This document shows positions 26,822 through 35,942 of a stretch of DNA of 64,000 bases, one piece after another (the stretch's first letter is position 1; every line of letters begins with the position of its first letter). The stretch is from an uncultured Porphyromonadaceae bacterium (lineage in GTDB: Bacteria > Bacteroidota > Bacteroidia > Bacteroidales > Muribaculaceae). Below the pieces are notes generated by a model. That model was not told where the DNA came from. It saw only the letters and a list, made by a program, of their open reading frames with translations, and did no database searches. Position numbers and translations under genes: made by a program. The stretch spans positions 29,791 through 93,790 of the forward strand of contig CAMWTJ010000007.1 of NCBI GenBank assembly GCA_947177185.1, read 5' to 3'.

Positions 26822-27712
26822 TTATAGAGCTTGCTTTTTCGGCGCCGACAGGCCGCGGAAATAGGCGAGCTGCTTATCCGACAGCCTGCGGAAGAAGAAA
26901 CTGCGGCTACGCTGCGTGCCGGTGAACTTCTCGCTCAGCTTTTTCAACGCTTTTTTTCTGTCGCCCACCGCGATACATTCCACGGTCTGTTCCGACAGTT
27001 CCGGGCGCTCGCGCGTGGCTTTTACCATGTACTCGTCGCCGGCGCGCATTATGGTGCAGAATCCGGCAGCACGCTCGGCATCGTAAGCCCGTTTGCAGCG
27101 GGCAAATACCGTCTTGAAATGTGCCACGACATCGGCGAACGTGGCAAAACCCTGTTGCGCGCCATAGCTGTCCACAAAGCGTTCGAACAGAATTTTGAAG
27201 CATTTGAGCGTTACGGCAGCATCATAAGCCGATGTGTGCGCACGCTCGTCGTCGGTGGCTATGCCCAGCTGCTCGCAGCACAATTTCAGGCTTATGCCCT
27301 GCACATAGTCCAGTCCGCGTTCGCGGCCGTGGCATATCCAGAACCAGTCACGCAGCTCCAGCACATGTTTGGAGTCCAGTGTGTGTATGTGCTGGCGTTT
27401 CATTTTCGCAATGTCGTTTTCGCGCACAGCAAATCCAACTATGTAGCTGCAGCGGTCCACTATGGCCTGTATCTGTCGGCGGCACGACGAGAAGCTCGGC
27501 GCCGTGGCCACCATGGCCGGTGTTATATGGTGTATGTCGCTGTCCCAGGTGCGGTATCGGCGAGGCTTGAACCGGCGCGAATACACAAGGCGGCCGTCGA
27601 GGCTTACGGCCGAGAGCTCGAGCATCTCCATGCCGCGTGCAAATTCGGCATCGAAGCTCAGGCAGGTTTCGGGCCTGATGGTAGAGTATAGTTTCTGCGC
27701 TGTGTCGTTCAT
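26822..27712 (-). CDS. DEDDh 3'-5' exonuclease-domain protein (A)
   Basis: The start at 27712 gives 296 aa; the frame runs further upstream without a start signal. The exonuclease domain (about 15-185) has motif I FDAEFA (Asp21, Glu23), a middle VGFAVREND segment and motif III HTSAYDAAV with the His-x4-Asp of DnaQ-like enzymes. The C-terminal 110 residues (about 188-296) are Lys/Arg-rich and unlike known DnaQ extensions; they end FRRLSDKQLAYFRGLSAP. Target unknown: DNA or RNA 3' ends. The gene overlaps the upstream lipoprotein gene by ATGA and is the last gene of the operon; its end is 12 nt from lptB. Confidence 0.8.
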   Translation of the reverse strand: MNDTAQKLYSTIRPETCLSFDAEFARGMEMLELSAVSLDGRLVYSRRFKPRRYRTWDSDIHHITPAMVATAPSFSSCRRQIQAIVDRCSYIVGFAVRENDIAKMKRQHIHTLDSKHVLELRDWFWICHGRERGLDYVQGISLKLCCEQLGIATDDERAHTSAYDAAVTLKCFKILFERFVDSYGAQQGFATFADVVAHFKTVFARCKRAYDAERAAGFCTIMRAGDEYMVKATRERPELSEQTVECIAVGDRKKALKKLSEKFTGTQRSRSFFFRRLSDKQLAYFRGLSAPKKQAL

Positions 27713-27993
27713 TTTATGCTGTCGGGTATCACTTCTTCTGCTCCGCGTATGTAGGCGTCGGCGGCCTTGTCGTAGCCCATGGCGCGCATGTGTGCCTCCT
27801 TGTGGCGTATGTCGAGCAGTGCACGCTCGCGCTCCATCGTTGTGCTGGCAGGGTCGGCTGTCGGTGCGGCGTCGATGCGTCCGCATGCGGCGGCAGAGTC
27901 GAGCGCGGCTGACGAGCCGGGACGGTCCAGCGGATTGCCGCCGCAGGCGCAGAGCATTATGGCCAGCGTTATGGATGTAAAAAGCAATTTCAT
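27709..27993 (-). CDS. Small lipoprotein of unknown function
   Basis: The start at 27993 (MKLLFTSITL) gives a 94-aa protein with a lipobox LCAC (Cys17). The mature part is short, rich in Ala, Asp and Arg, with a helical second half (about 55-90: MERERALLDIRHKEAHMRAM). I recognise no domain. It sits between two exonuclease genes with 4-nt overlaps on both sides, so its translation is tied to theirs, though a lipoprotein and cytoplasmic nucleases have no obvious joint task. Confidence 0.75.
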   Translation of the reverse strand: MKLLFTSITLAIMLCACGGNPLDRPGSSAALDSAAACGRIDAAPTADPASTTMERERALLDIRHKEAHMRAMGYDKAADAYIRGAEEVIPDSIK

Positions 27994-28484
27994 AGCAGGA
28001 TTATTCCAAGTTTTGCACACGCTTCGGCATCTGCGAGCGCGTCGTGATGCCTGCGCAGTGTGATTCCAAAAAAATCACAAAGAGAGTCGAGCGATTTTGA
28101 CGCGCACATGCCGCGTGGTATCTGCGCACGCGCTGCCTTGAGCGTGCACAAAAATTCCGGCGGTTCGTCCAGTCTGTACACCCGGCACGCAGCCTCGATG
28201 CAGCGTCTGTCGAACGTGGCGTTGTGCGCCACGGGCACGAGTCCCTCCCGCCAGTCGTCGAGCCGGCGCCACACAGCGTCGAAGCATGGCGCGCCGTCTG
28301 TGTCGCGTTCGGTGATGCCGTGCACGGCCACACAGCGATAGTTGAAATAGCCGGGTTCCGGGCAGACAAGACTGTAGAAACGGTCGACAATACGTCCTTC
28401 GCGCACTTTTACCGCGCCTATGGCGCAGATGCTCGAAGGTTCGAAATTCGCGGTTTCTACGTCTATGGCCACAAAATCATCCAT
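27990..28484 (-). CDS. DEDDh 3'-5' exonuclease (B), DNA polymerase III epsilon-like
   Basis: The start at 28484 (MDDFVAIDVE) gives a compact 164-aa protein that is nothing but an exonuclease domain: Asp8 and Glu10 in motif I, AHNATFDRR (motif II) and HHDALADAEACA (motif III His and Asp). All four acidic residues are present, so it should be active. It overlaps ispH by 8 nt and the lipoprotein by 4 nt. It could act in repair or as a stand-alone proofreader; another DnaQ-like protein lies next to dnaN at 58.2 kb. Confidence 0.88.
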   Translation of the reverse strand: MDDFVAIDVETANFEPSSICAIGAVKVREGRIVDRFYSLVCPEPGYFNYRCVAVHGITERDTDGAPCFDAVWRRLDDWREGLVPVAHNATFDRRCIEAACRVYRLDEPPEFLCTLKAARAQIPRGMCASKSLDSLCDFFGITLRRHHDALADAEACAKLGIILL

Positions 28485-29352
28485 TTCCGTCCAGTGCTTT
28501 GGCTGCGGCGTCGCGCACTTGCTCCATGAGCCATAGCGGTGTGCTCGTGGCGCCGCATATGCCCACACTCTCCGCGCCGCCAAGCCACTCGGGATTCAGA
28601 TGCGTGGCGTTGGCTATCAGATATGTGCGTTCGTTCACCTCCTTGCAGCGGTCGTACAGTATGCGCCCGTTGCTGCTTTTGGTGCCGGCCACGAAAAGCA
28701 CCACTTCGTGAGCGGCGGCGAAGCGTCGCAGATGCTCCACGCGGCCACTGACGGAGCGGCATATGGTGTCGTAGTGCTCAAACGCAGCCGATGCCGATTT
28801 GCGACGCTCGATTTCGGCTATGATGTGCTGAAAGCCCTCCAGGCTCTTTGTGGTCTGCGAGAACAGGGCTATGTCGCGGTTGAAATCAATTTTGTCAAGG
28901 TCGGCCACGCTTTCCACCACGATAGCCTCGCCGTTGGTCTGGCCGACGAGGCCGTTCACCTCGGCGTGTCCGAGCTTGCCGTATATGACAATCTGCGGAC
29001 GCACTCCCTCGCGGTCGTAGGCGGCTTTGACGCGCTGCTGCAATTTCAGCACCACAGGGCACGTGGCGTCCACGATTTCTATGTTGCGTTCGCGTGCGAG
29101 CGTGTAGGTCGACGGCGGTTCGCCATGCGCTCGCAGCAGCACGCGCACGCCCGAAAGCCGTGCCATCTCCTCGTGGGTGATAGTGTGCAGCCCCTTGCGT
29201 CCGAGGCGCTCCACCTCGTCGCTGTTGTGCACGATATCGCCCAGGCAGTAGAGCGTGCCGGCGTCGGCGGCCAGCTGCTCTTCGGCCTTGCGTATCGCCG
29301 TGACCACTCCGAAGCAGAATCCGGATTCTTTGTCGATTTCAATCCTGGCCAT
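28477..29352 (-). CDS. ispH: 4-hydroxy-3-methylbut-2-enyl diphosphate reductase IspH
   Basis: Final step of the MEP isoprenoid pathway, giving IPP and DMAPP. With the start at 29352 the protein is 291 aa. The three [4Fe-4S] cysteines are in place: Cys13 (GFCFGV), Cys98 (DATCPVV) and Cys198 (DTICRSV). The proton-relay segments (RAHGEPP, GKLGHAEV) are intact. It overlaps cmk by 14 nt; cmk-ispH adjacency is common in Bacteroidales. Confidence 0.95.
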   Translation of the reverse strand: MARIEIDKESGFCFGVVTAIRKAEEQLAADAGTLYCLGDIVHNSDEVERLGRKGLHTITHEEMARLSGVRVLLRAHGEPPSTYTLARERNIEIVDATCPVVLKLQQRVKAAYDREGVRPQIVIYGKLGHAEVNGLVGQTNGEAIVVESVADLDKIDFNRDIALFSQTTKSLEGFQHIIAEIERRKSASAAFEHYDTICRSVSGRVEHLRRFAAAHEVVLFVAGTKSSNGRILYDRCKEVNERTYLIANATHLNPEWLGGAESVGICGATSTPLWLMEQVRDAAAKALDGNG

Positions 29353-30043
29353 ATCTGCGGCTCGCTTCACGAAAACGTTCCGATAGCCATGCGTCCTGCT
29401 CGGCAATCGTCATGTGGGAGTTGTCGAGGTCTATCGCGTCGTGTGCGCGGCGCAACGGGCTTTCCGCACGCGTTTCGTCGATATGGTCGCGCTGCTCCAC
29501 ATTGGCCAGCACATCGTCGAAATCGACGTCTGCTCCCGAGGCCTTGAGCTCGGCGTAGCGCCGCTCGGCGCGCGTACGGGCCGGTGCGTTGACAAATATC
29601 TTGAGTTCAGCGTCGGGAAACACAGTAGTGCCTATATCCCTGCCGTCCATCACAATGCCGCCTTCGCATCCCAGGGCGCGCTGCATCTCGGTGAGCGCGT
29701 GGCGCACCTGCGGGATGGCTGCCACAGGCGACACATGCTCCGACACGCGCAGCGACCGTATTTCAGCCTCAACGTCGTGTCCGTTGAGCAGTGTGTGCTG
29801 GCGTCCGTCGGCGCCGGCGGGCGAAAAGTCGATGTGTATATTCGCCAGCGCCGCGGCCAGGGCGTCGGAGTCTATATTGCCGTCGGCGTCAGTGAGGCCA
29901 TTGTCGAGGGCGTAAAGTGTCACAGCCCGATACATGGCGCCGGAGTCGATGTAACGATAGCCGGCCGCAGCTGCCAGGCGGCGTGCCATGGTGCTTTTGC
30001 CGGACGATGAATAGCCGTCTATGGCTATGGTCAGTTTTTTCAT
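29339..30043 (-). CDS. cmk: (d)CMP kinase
   Basis: Phosphorylates CMP and dCMP. The 234-aa protein has P-loop GYSSSGKST at 10-18, the YRAVTLYAL segment and the DGRDIGTTVFPDA motif with the CMP-binding Arg/Asp. Full length. 79 bp separate it from fabG upstream, a gap that carries an 11-bp hairpin. Confidence 0.95.
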   Translation of the reverse strand: MKKLTIAIDGYSSSGKSTMARRLAAAAGYRYIDSGAMYRAVTLYALDNGLTDADGNIDSDALAAALANIHIDFSPAGADGRQHTLLNGHDVEAEIRSLRVSEHVSPVAAIPQVRHALTEMQRALGCEGGIVMDGRDIGTTVFPDAELKIFVNAPARTRAERRYAELKASGADVDFDDVLANVEQRDHIDETRAESPLRRAHDAIDLDNSHMTIAEQDAWLSERFREASRRYGQD

Positions 30044-30058
30044 ACAATGCCTTATAGG

Positions 30059-30084
30059 CAGGGCCGCGGATAGCCGCGGCCCTG
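30059..30084 (-). other. GC-rich hairpin between fabG and cmk
   Basis: Perfect 11-bp stem (30059-30069 with 30074-30084) with a 4-nt loop and no T-run on either strand. It may protect a processed 3' end of fabG mRNA or dampen read-through into cmk. Confidence 0.5.
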
Positions 30085-30122
30085 ATTGTGTACAATGAGT
30101 AGGGGATGAATAAGGCGCGGTA

Positions 30123-30869
30123 TTACATGTTCATGCCACCGTCGACCTGGATCACCTGGCCGGACACGTAGCTCGACATGTCGCAGGCAAGGAAGGTGGC
30201 CACGTCGGCGATATCCTCGGGCTTGCCGCCACGGCGCAGAGGTATTTTCTTGCACCACTCGGCGCGTACTTCGTCGGGCAGAGCAGCCGTCATGGCTGTT
30301 TCGATGAAGCCCGGAGCGATAGCGTTGGCGCGGATGCCGCGCGAGCCCACTTCCTGCGCGATGCTCTTGGCCAGAGCGATCATGCCGGCTTTGGAAGCTG
30401 CGTAGTTGGCCTGTCCGGCATTGCCGTGCACACCTACCACAGAAGCCATGTTGATGATGGAACCGCTGCGCTGACGCATCATGATGGGAAGAGTGGCGTT
30501 GATGAAATTGAACGCGCTCTTGAGGTTTACGTTGATTACAGCGTCCCACTGCTGCTCGGTCATGCGCATCATAAGGCCGTCCTTGGTGATGCCGGCATTG
30601 TTGACCAGAATGTCGATGCGGCCGAAATCCTTTACTACTTCTGCCACCACCTCTTTTGTCTGGTTGAAATCTGCTGCATTGGAGGCATAGCCCTTGCATT
30701 TCACGCCGAGAGCCTCGATTTCAGCTTCGGTCGCTTTGCCGTTTTCGTCTATCACGAGGTCGGTAAAAGCGATATTCGCACCTTCCTGGGCAAATCGCAG
30801 GGCGATTGCACGGCCGATGCCGCGGGCAGCACCGGTGACAAGGGCGGTTTTTCCTTCGAGAAGTTTCAT
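30123..30869 (-). CDS. fabG: 3-oxoacyl-ACP reductase FabG
   Basis: NADPH-dependent ketoreduction in fatty-acid elongation. The start at 30869 (MKLLEGKTALVTG) gives 248 aa, the family norm; the frame extends upstream through the promoter. It shows TGAARGIGRA at 12-21, NNAG near 90, and YAASKAG with the catalytic Tyr and Lys. Its promoter is divergent with that of the LolC/E-like permease gene. Confidence 0.95.
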   Translation of the reverse strand: MKLLEGKTALVTGAARGIGRAIALRFAQEGANIAFTDLVIDENGKATEAEIEALGVKCKGYASNAADFNQTKEVVAEVVKDFGRIDILVNNAGITKDGLMMRMTEQQWDAVINVNLKSAFNFINATLPIMMRQRSGSIINMASVVGVHGNAGQANYAASKAGMIALAKSIAQEVGSRGIRANAIAPGFIETAMTAALPDEVRAEWCKKIPLRRGGKPEDIADVATFLACDMSSYVSGQVIQVDGGMNM

Positions 30870-30910
30870 TTTCTGATGTATTTTGAAATTGAAATTTGTA
30901 TTTTCGCCTG

Positions 30911-30942
30911 CAAAATTAACGAAAATTTGCCGCGCAGACAAA
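30911..30942 (-). promoter_or_regulatory. Promoter of fabG
   Basis: Minus strand TTTG (30939-30942), 20-bp spacer, TAATTTTG (30911-30918). Confidence 0.8.
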
Positions 30943-30963
30943 TTTAAATCTAATTATAATATG

Positions 30964-30971
30964 TAACTTTG
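30964..30971 (+). promoter_or_regulatory. -7 element of the permease gene, nearly touching its ATG
   Basis: TAACTTTG at 30964-30971 ends 8 nt before the ATG at 30979, so the transcript should have a leader of only 0-3 nt. Confidence 0.6.
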
Positions 30972-30978
30972 CAGTCAT

Positions 30979-32238
30979 ATGAGAGTATCACCCTGGATAG
31001 CGTCACGATTGCGCATCGGCGCGGGAAGCTCGCGCAGCGCCCGCACCGGGGCATGTATTGCCGTGGCCGGGGTGGCGCTGGCTCTCGCGGTCATGGAGTT
31101 TACCATGGCTGTGGTGGCCGGTTTCCGCGACGAAATTCGCGGCAAGGTGCTTGGGTTCGATGCCGAAGTAGTGGTGCTCCCTCCCTACGACCCGTCGACG
31201 GGAATCTCTGCCGAAGCGCTTAGAGCCGACTCCGCGCTTATGAACATAGTGAGCCTTTCGGCTCCCGGTGCTCGTGTGGCACTGGCCGTGCAGCGCCCGG
31301 CGGTGATAAAGACCGACAGTGATTTTACGGCGGTGTATTTCTCTGCCTGCGATCCTTCTGCCCATGATTTTGCTTTCGAGCGTTCGTGCATAGTCGATGG
31401 CCGTTGGCCCGATTTCGCGGCCGACAGCGCGCGTGACCAAATAGTCATCAGCCGTGCCACGGCCGAATCCATGCAGCTCGCCGTGGCCGACCGCCCCATG
31501 CTGTATTTCGTAAGCGACGGGGGCACCATACGTTCACGACGCGCCACGGTGGCCGGAATCTTCGACAGCCGCATGCAGGAGCGCGACCGCGCCACTGCCT
31601 ACGCTTCGCTGCCCATGCTGCAAAGCGCCGGAGGGCTGGAGCCGGGGTGGGGGACGCGTATAGAAATACGTGGCATCGGTGTTGATTCGGCTACAGTTGT
31701 GGCCGACCGTCTTCAGGCCGCTCTTGTGTCGCAGTGGCAGGCCGACGCCATAAGCGAGCTATACCCTGTCGACAACGTGCGACGCAGCGGAGCGGTCTAT
31801 CTCAACTGGCTCGACCTGCTTGATACCAATGTGGTTGTGATATTTATCCTGATGCTCCTTGTGGCGGCCTCGACTCTCGTGGCAGCGCTCTTCATAATAG
31901 TGCTTGAACATATCCCCACCATAGGGCTTCTACGCGCTATCGGCGCCACGCGCTCCATGGTTCGTTCGGTGTTTATCGCGGCGTCCATGCGGCTTGTGGT
32001 CCGCGGCATGCTGGCAGGCAACATCGTAGGCCTCGGGCTGCTGCTGTTGCAGAGAGCTACGCGCATCGTGCCGCTCGACCCCGAGATGTACTATCTCGAT
32101 CATGTGCCCGTAGCGGTAGACTGGCTGTCGGTGCTTGCTCTCAACGCCGGAGTTGTCGCCGCCGCGTGGCTTGTGCTCATTGTTCCCTCGGGCATTGCCT
32201 CGCGTGTCGACCCGGCCCGCACCATGCGCTACGAGTAG
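30979..32238 (+). CDS. LolC/E-like FtsX-family permease
   Basis: A 419-aa inner-membrane permease with one N-terminal helix (about 27-48), a large periplasmic domain (50-270), then three helices (about 278-308, 325-352, 382-405). This 1+3 layout and the LLRAIGATRSMVRSVF coupling segment mark the MacB/LolE superfamily, and the N-terminal RLRI...GVALALAVM resembles LolC/E. It probably releases lipoproteins from the inner membrane. The partner ATPase (LolD) is not adjacent. Monocistronic, perhaps read from a leaderless message. Confidence 0.82.
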   Translation: MRVSPWIASRLRIGAGSSRSARTGACIAVAGVALALAVMEFTMAVVAGFRDEIRGKVLGFDAEVVVLPPYDPSTGISAEALRADSALMNIVSLSAPGARVALAVQRPAVIKTDSDFTAVYFSACDPSAHDFAFERSCIVDGRWPDFAADSARDQIVISRATAESMQLAVADRPMLYFVSDGGTIRSRRATVAGIFDSRMQERDRATAYASLPMLQSAGGLEPGWGTRIEIRGIGVDSATVVADRLQAALVSQWQADAISELYPVDNVRRSGAVYLNWLDLLDTNVVVIFILMLLVAASTLVAALFIIVLEHIPTIGLLRAIGATRSMVRSVFIAASMRLVVRGMLAGNIVGLGLLLLQRATRIVPLDPEMYYLDHVPVAVDWLSVLALNAGVVAAAWLVLIVPSGIASRVDPARTMRYE

Positions 32239-32286
32239 GGCACAGTTTTTGGCAGGGTTTTTGCATAAACATAAGCGACATATCAA

Positions 32287-32315
32287 TTGTTTAAAAGAAA
32301 AATTCATTACTTTTG
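32287..32315 (+). promoter_or_regulatory. Promoter of rsfS-ftsH
   Basis: TTG (32287-32289), 18-bp spacer, TACTTTTG (32308-32315). Confidence 0.65.
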
Positions 32316-32335
32316 CATACACAAATAAGCTGTTA

Positions 32336-32692
32336 ATGACAACACAATCAATCGAAGAACTCATCATAGAAGGCATACGCGACCGCAAGGGTCACAACAT
32401 TACAATCGTGGACATGAGCGCTATAGAAGCGGCTCCCGTAGAAAAATTCATCATAGCCGAAGGCACCAGCACGATGCAGGTGGGAGCACTCGCCGACAGC
32501 GTGCGCGACTATCTGTTGCGCAACGGCGGCATCAAACCGTTCAACTACGACGGTTATGGAGCCTCGGAATGGATAGTGGTGGACTATGGAAACATCATGG
32601 TTCACATATTCGTGCCCGAAACGCGTTCGAGATACTGCCTTGAGGAGCTTTGGAGCGACGCAGTAATCACCGACATACCCGACCTTGACTGA
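32336..32692 (+). CDS. rsfS: Ribosome silencing factor RsfS
   Basis: Binds ribosomal protein uL14 and blocks joining of the subunits in starvation. The start at 32336 (MTTQSIEELI) yields 118 aa; the frame extends back to 32135 across the promoter. Family motifs DYGNIMVHIFVPETR and EELWSDA are present. It overlaps ftsH by one base (TGATG). The rsfS-ftsH pairing is seen across Bacteroidota. Confidence 0.93.
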   Translation: MTTQSIEELIIEGIRDRKGHNITIVDMSAIEAAPVEKFIIAEGTSTMQVGALADSVRDYLLRNGGIKPFNYDGYGASEWIVVDYGNIMVHIFVPETRSRYCLEELWSDAVITDIPDLD

Positions 32693-34746
32693 TGGCAACA
32701 CCAAACAAATCTAAAAAAGGAGGATTCAAATTCAGTTTCTACTGGATGTATGCCTTCATACTCCTTTCCCTTGCCGGACTGTATTTCCTTGAGGAAAACG
32801 ATATCACTGAGGAAATCAAGTACAGCAAGTTCGAGGAGTACGTGGTGAAAGACCACGGTATCACCGAAATAATAGTCTTTACCAACAAAGGTACCGCCGA
32901 GGGCATACTCAGCGACTCGCTCGCCGCGAGCATTTTCCCGCCCGAGCGGTTCAGCCAGGGGCACGCCGTAAAGGCCCGTGTCATCACCGAAATACCGTCG
33001 GCCGATAAGTTCGATACAAAGATAGACGAGTGGCGCGCCATGGGAGCTTTCAGCGGCGATGTCAAATACGAACGCTCCAACACGTGGTCGTCGCTTATCT
33101 GGTCATTCGGTCCCGTGTTGCTTCTCATCGTGTTCTGGTTCTGGATCATGAGGCGCATGAGCGGCGGTCCCGGCGGTGGCGGCGGCGGTGGCGGCATCTT
33201 CAGCGTGGGCAAGAGCAAAGCCATGCTGTTTGACAAAGACAACGCCGTGAAAGTCACGTTCAAGGATGTGGCCGGCCTCAGTGAGGCAAAGACTGAAATA
33301 GAAGAGATAGTAGAATTTCTCAAGAATCCCGGCCGCTATACGGAGCTTGGCGGCAAGATACCCAAAGGAGCGCTTCTCGTGGGCCCTCCCGGCACCGGCA
33401 AGACTCTGCTGGCCAAAGCAGTGGCCGGTGAGGCCAATGTGCCGTTCTTCAGCATGAGCGGCTCCGACTTTGTGGAGATGTTCGTGGGTGTGGGAGCCTC
33501 GCGAGTGCGCGATCTCTTCCGGCAGGCCAAGGAGAAAGCACCGTGCATAGTGTTCATAGACGAAATAGACGCCGTGGGCCGTGCACGTGGACGTAATGCC
33601 AATATGGGCGGCAACGACGAACGCGAGAACACCCTCAACCAGCTTCTTACAGAAATGGACGGTTTCGGCGGCAACAGCGGAGTCATAATACTCGCTGCGA
33701 CAAACCGCGTCGATATACTCGACAAAGCGCTTCTCCGCGCCGGACGATTCGACCGACAGATATACGTCGACCTTCCCGACCTCAACGACCGCGTGGACAT
33801 TTTCAAAGTGCACCTGCGCAATATAAAACTCGACGGCGACCTTGACGTACAGCTCCTCGCCCGTCAGACACCCGGATTTTCCGGCGCCGATATAGCCAAC
33901 GTGTGCAACGAAGCTGCGCTTATCGCTGCCAGGCACAATAAAAGCGCGGTGGGTAAGGACGATTTTATCGCGGCTGTAGACCGTATTATAGGCGGCCTTG
34001 AAAAGCGCAACAAAATCACTACCGACGAAGAAAAACGCGCGATAGCGGTCCACGAGGCCGGCCACGCCACCGTTTCGTGGCATCTGCGCTACGCCAACCC
34101 TCTCGTGAAAGTGACCATCGTGCCCCGCGGTAAAGCGCTCGGTGCGGCGTGGTATCTGCCCGAAGAACGTCAGATCACGCCCACGCAGGCGCTGCTCGAC
34201 GAAATGTGTGCCACGCTCGGAGGCCGCGCAGCCGAAGAACTGTTTCTCGGACGCATATCCACAGGTGCTGCCAACGACCTTGAGCGTGTGACGAAACAAG
34301 CCTATGCCATGGTAGTGTACTATGGCATGAGCGAGCGCCTGCCCAACCTCAGCTACTACGACTCCACAGGCCAGGATTACGGATTCTCCAAGCCCTACAG
34401 CAACGAGCGTGCCCGCATCATTGACGAAGAGGTGAGCCGCATCATTGCCGAGCAGTATGAGCGTGCCAAAGACCTTCTGCGCAACCACGCCGAAGGACAC
34501 GACCGCCTTGCCGATGTGCTGATAAGCCGCGAGGTAATCTTCACTGACGATGTGGAGGCTATATTCGGCAAACGCCCCTGGGTGTCGCGCACCGACGAGA
34601 TTTTGTCTTCGCGCAAGGATGCTCCGCAGGATGTGGAGGCTACCGAACTCCCCGCCGACGCGCCGGCAGAGGCCACTCCTCCTCCTTTCGAGCCGGAGCC
34701 GGAACCCGAATCTGAAAGCGGTTCGGAGCCTGAAAAGCAGGAATAG
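32692..34746 (+). CDS. ftsH: ATP-dependent zinc metalloprotease FtsH
   Basis: Membrane AAA+ protease that degrades misfolded or regulatory membrane and cytosolic proteins. 684 aa: membrane helix 1 (about 14-33), periplasmic domain, helix 2 (about 132-153), a linker with a run of glycines (158-168), AAA domain with Walker A GPPGTGKT (231-238) and Walker B VFIDEIDA (287-294), then the peptidase with HEAGH at 454-458. The last 35 residues are a Pro/Glu/Ser-rich acidic tail. Confidence 0.96.
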   Translation: MATPNKSKKGGFKFSFYWMYAFILLSLAGLYFLEENDITEEIKYSKFEEYVVKDHGITEIIVFTNKGTAEGILSDSLAASIFPPERFSQGHAVKARVITEIPSADKFDTKIDEWRAMGAFSGDVKYERSNTWSSLIWSFGPVLLLIVFWFWIMRRMSGGPGGGGGGGGIFSVGKSKAMLFDKDNAVKVTFKDVAGLSEAKTEIEEIVEFLKNPGRYTELGGKIPKGALLVGPPGTGKTLLAKAVAGEANVPFFSMSGSDFVEMFVGVGASRVRDLFRQAKEKAPCIVFIDEIDAVGRARGRNANMGGNDERENTLNQLLTEMDGFGGNSGVIILAATNRVDILDKALLRAGRFDRQIYVDLPDLNDRVDIFKVHLRNIKLDGDLDVQLLARQTPGFSGADIANVCNEAALIAARHNKSAVGKDDFIAAVDRIIGGLEKRNKITTDEEKRAIAVHEAGHATVSWHLRYANPLVKVTIVPRGKALGAAWYLPEERQITPTQALLDEMCATLGGRAAEELFLGRISTGAANDLERVTKQAYAMVVYYGMSERLPNLSYYDSTGQDYGFSKPYSNERARIIDEEVSRIIAEQYERAKDLLRNHAEGHDRLADVLISREVIFTDDVEAIFGKRPWVSRTDEILSSRKDAPQDVEATELPADAPAEATPPPFEPEPEPESESGSEPEKQE

Positions 34747-34779
34747 CAACAACATCCGTATTTTGTAACCACAGACAAG

Positions 34780-34813
34780 GAAGGCCGCGTGAAGCATGCG
34801 GCCTTCTTTTTTT
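34780..34813 (+). terminator. Intrinsic terminator after ftsH
   Basis: Nine-bp stem (34780-34788 with 34798-34806), 9-nt loop, seven T residues. Confidence 0.9.
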
Positions 34814-34868
34814 GCCCGGCCGACGAACGATTTCAACAAATGTTGACGCCGATGTCGGCGCGCTGTTG

Positions 34869-34968
34869 TAATTTTGCATATGCGGTGTGGCGGCATGCCG
34901 ACGCTGAATCTGAAAACAGCTAATCATATTATGTATAGGATGCCCTGGCAGTGATGCCGGGGCTTCTT
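34869..34968 (+). ncRNA. Candidate short transcript between ftsH and rpoD (small RNA or 24-aa peptide)
   Basis: A TTG (34843-34845) and a TAATTTTG box (34869-34876) predict a start near 34881. An ATG at 34880 opens a 24-codon frame to 34954. The unit ends in a 9-bp hairpin (34942-34950 with 34955-34963) closed by a GNRA-type GTGA loop and followed by TTCTT. Total length would be about 90 nt. No family is recognised. It may be a small RNA, a leaderless micro-ORF or chance. Confidence 0.4.
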
Positions 34969-34985
34969 GCTGTCGGCCGAAATGC

Positions 34986-35022
34986 AAAAACGCCCCGACC
35001 GGGGGGGCGGTCGGAGCGTTTT
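34986..35022 (-). terminator. Terminator of rpoD
   Basis: Fifteen-bp stem with one mismatch (34987-35001 with 35008-35022) and G6 loop; on the minus strand it ends in TTTTT. The flanking A/T runs could let it work in both directions. Confidence 0.85.
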
Positions 35023-35042
35023 GTGAGTGTGCTGTAGTGTGG

Positions 35043-35903
35043 TCAGGCGCCGAGATAGGCCTTGAGCAGGCGGCTTTTCTGACCTTTGAGGCGGCGTATG
35101 GCTTTTTCTTTAATCTGACGCACGCGTTCGCGTGTAAGGTCGAATTTCGCGCCGATTTCCTCAAGAGTCATTTCCTGGCAACCAATGCCGAAGAACATTT
35201 TCAGAATCTCGCGCTCACGCTCGTGGAGCTGTCGCAGCGCGCGGTCCACCTCGTTGCTGAGCGACTCGCGGTTGAGTCCGGCGTCGGCCATGGGGGAGTC
35301 GTCGTTGGTGAGCACGTCGAGCAGGCTGTTGTCTTCACCCTCAACGAAAGGCGCGTCGACAGATATGTGACGGCCGCTCACTTTAAGCGTGTCGGCGATT
35401 TTGTCCACGGGCACATCGAGTGTTTCCGCGAGTTCTTCGGGTGAGGGGCGACGCTCGTTTTCCTGTTCGAATTTGGAGAGCGCCTTGCTGATTTTGTTCA
35501 GCGATCCCACCTGGTTCAGGGGCAGGCGCACTATTCGGCTCTGCTCTGCAAGCGCCTGGAGGATGCTCTGGCGTATCCACCACACGGCGTAGGATATGAA
35601 TTTGAAACCACGCGTTTCGTCGAACTTTCTCGCGGCCTTGATGAGGCCGAGGTTGCCTTCGTTGATGAGGTCGGGCAACGACAGACCCTGGTTCTGATAC
35701 TGCTTGGCTACGGATACGACAAAACGCAGATTGGCGCGCGTGAGTTTTTCAAGCGCCACCTGGTCGCCGTTGCGTATGCGTTGTGCGAGTTCGACTTCCT
35801 CTTCCACCGATATGAGCTCCTCGCGTCCGATTTCCTGAAGGTACTTGTCGAGCGAGGCGCTTTCGCGGTTGGTGATGGATTTCGTGATTTTTAGCTGTCT
35901 CAT
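35043..35903 (-). CDS. rpoD: Primary RNA polymerase sigma factor
   Basis: Housekeeping sigma-70 of Bacteroidota type. At 286 aa it lacks region 1.1 and the large non-conserved insert of proteobacterial RpoD, as usual in this phylum. Regions in order: 1.2 ([12 protein letters not shown]), 2 ([15 protein letters not shown], then the [19 protein letters not shown] core-binding and -7 recognition helix), 3 ([14 protein letters not shown]) and 4 ([20 protein letters not shown]). It should read the TTTG/TAnnTTTG promoters noted throughout the window, including its own. Confidence 0.95.
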   Translation of the reverse strand: MRQLKITKSITNRESASLDKYLQEIGREELISVEEEVELAQRIRNGDQVALEKLTRANLRFVVSVAKQYQNQGLSLPDLINEGNLGLIKAARKFDETRGFKFISYAVWWIRQSILQALAEQSRIVRLPLNQVGSLNKISKALSKFEQENERRPSPEELAETLDVPVDKIADTLKVSGRHISVDAPFVEGEDNSLLDVLTNDDSPMADAGLNRESLSNEVDRALRQLHEREREILKMFFGIGCQEMTLEEIGAKFDLTRERVRQIKEKAIRRLKGQKSRLLKAYLGA

Positions 35904-35942
35904 ATGTATGTATCGTCAATAGCGGTCTTGTGCAAAAACGTG

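Noticed and set aside
30059..30084. Intrinsic terminator after fabG
   Set aside because: The stem is strong but no T-run follows on either strand, so it was kept only as a hairpin.
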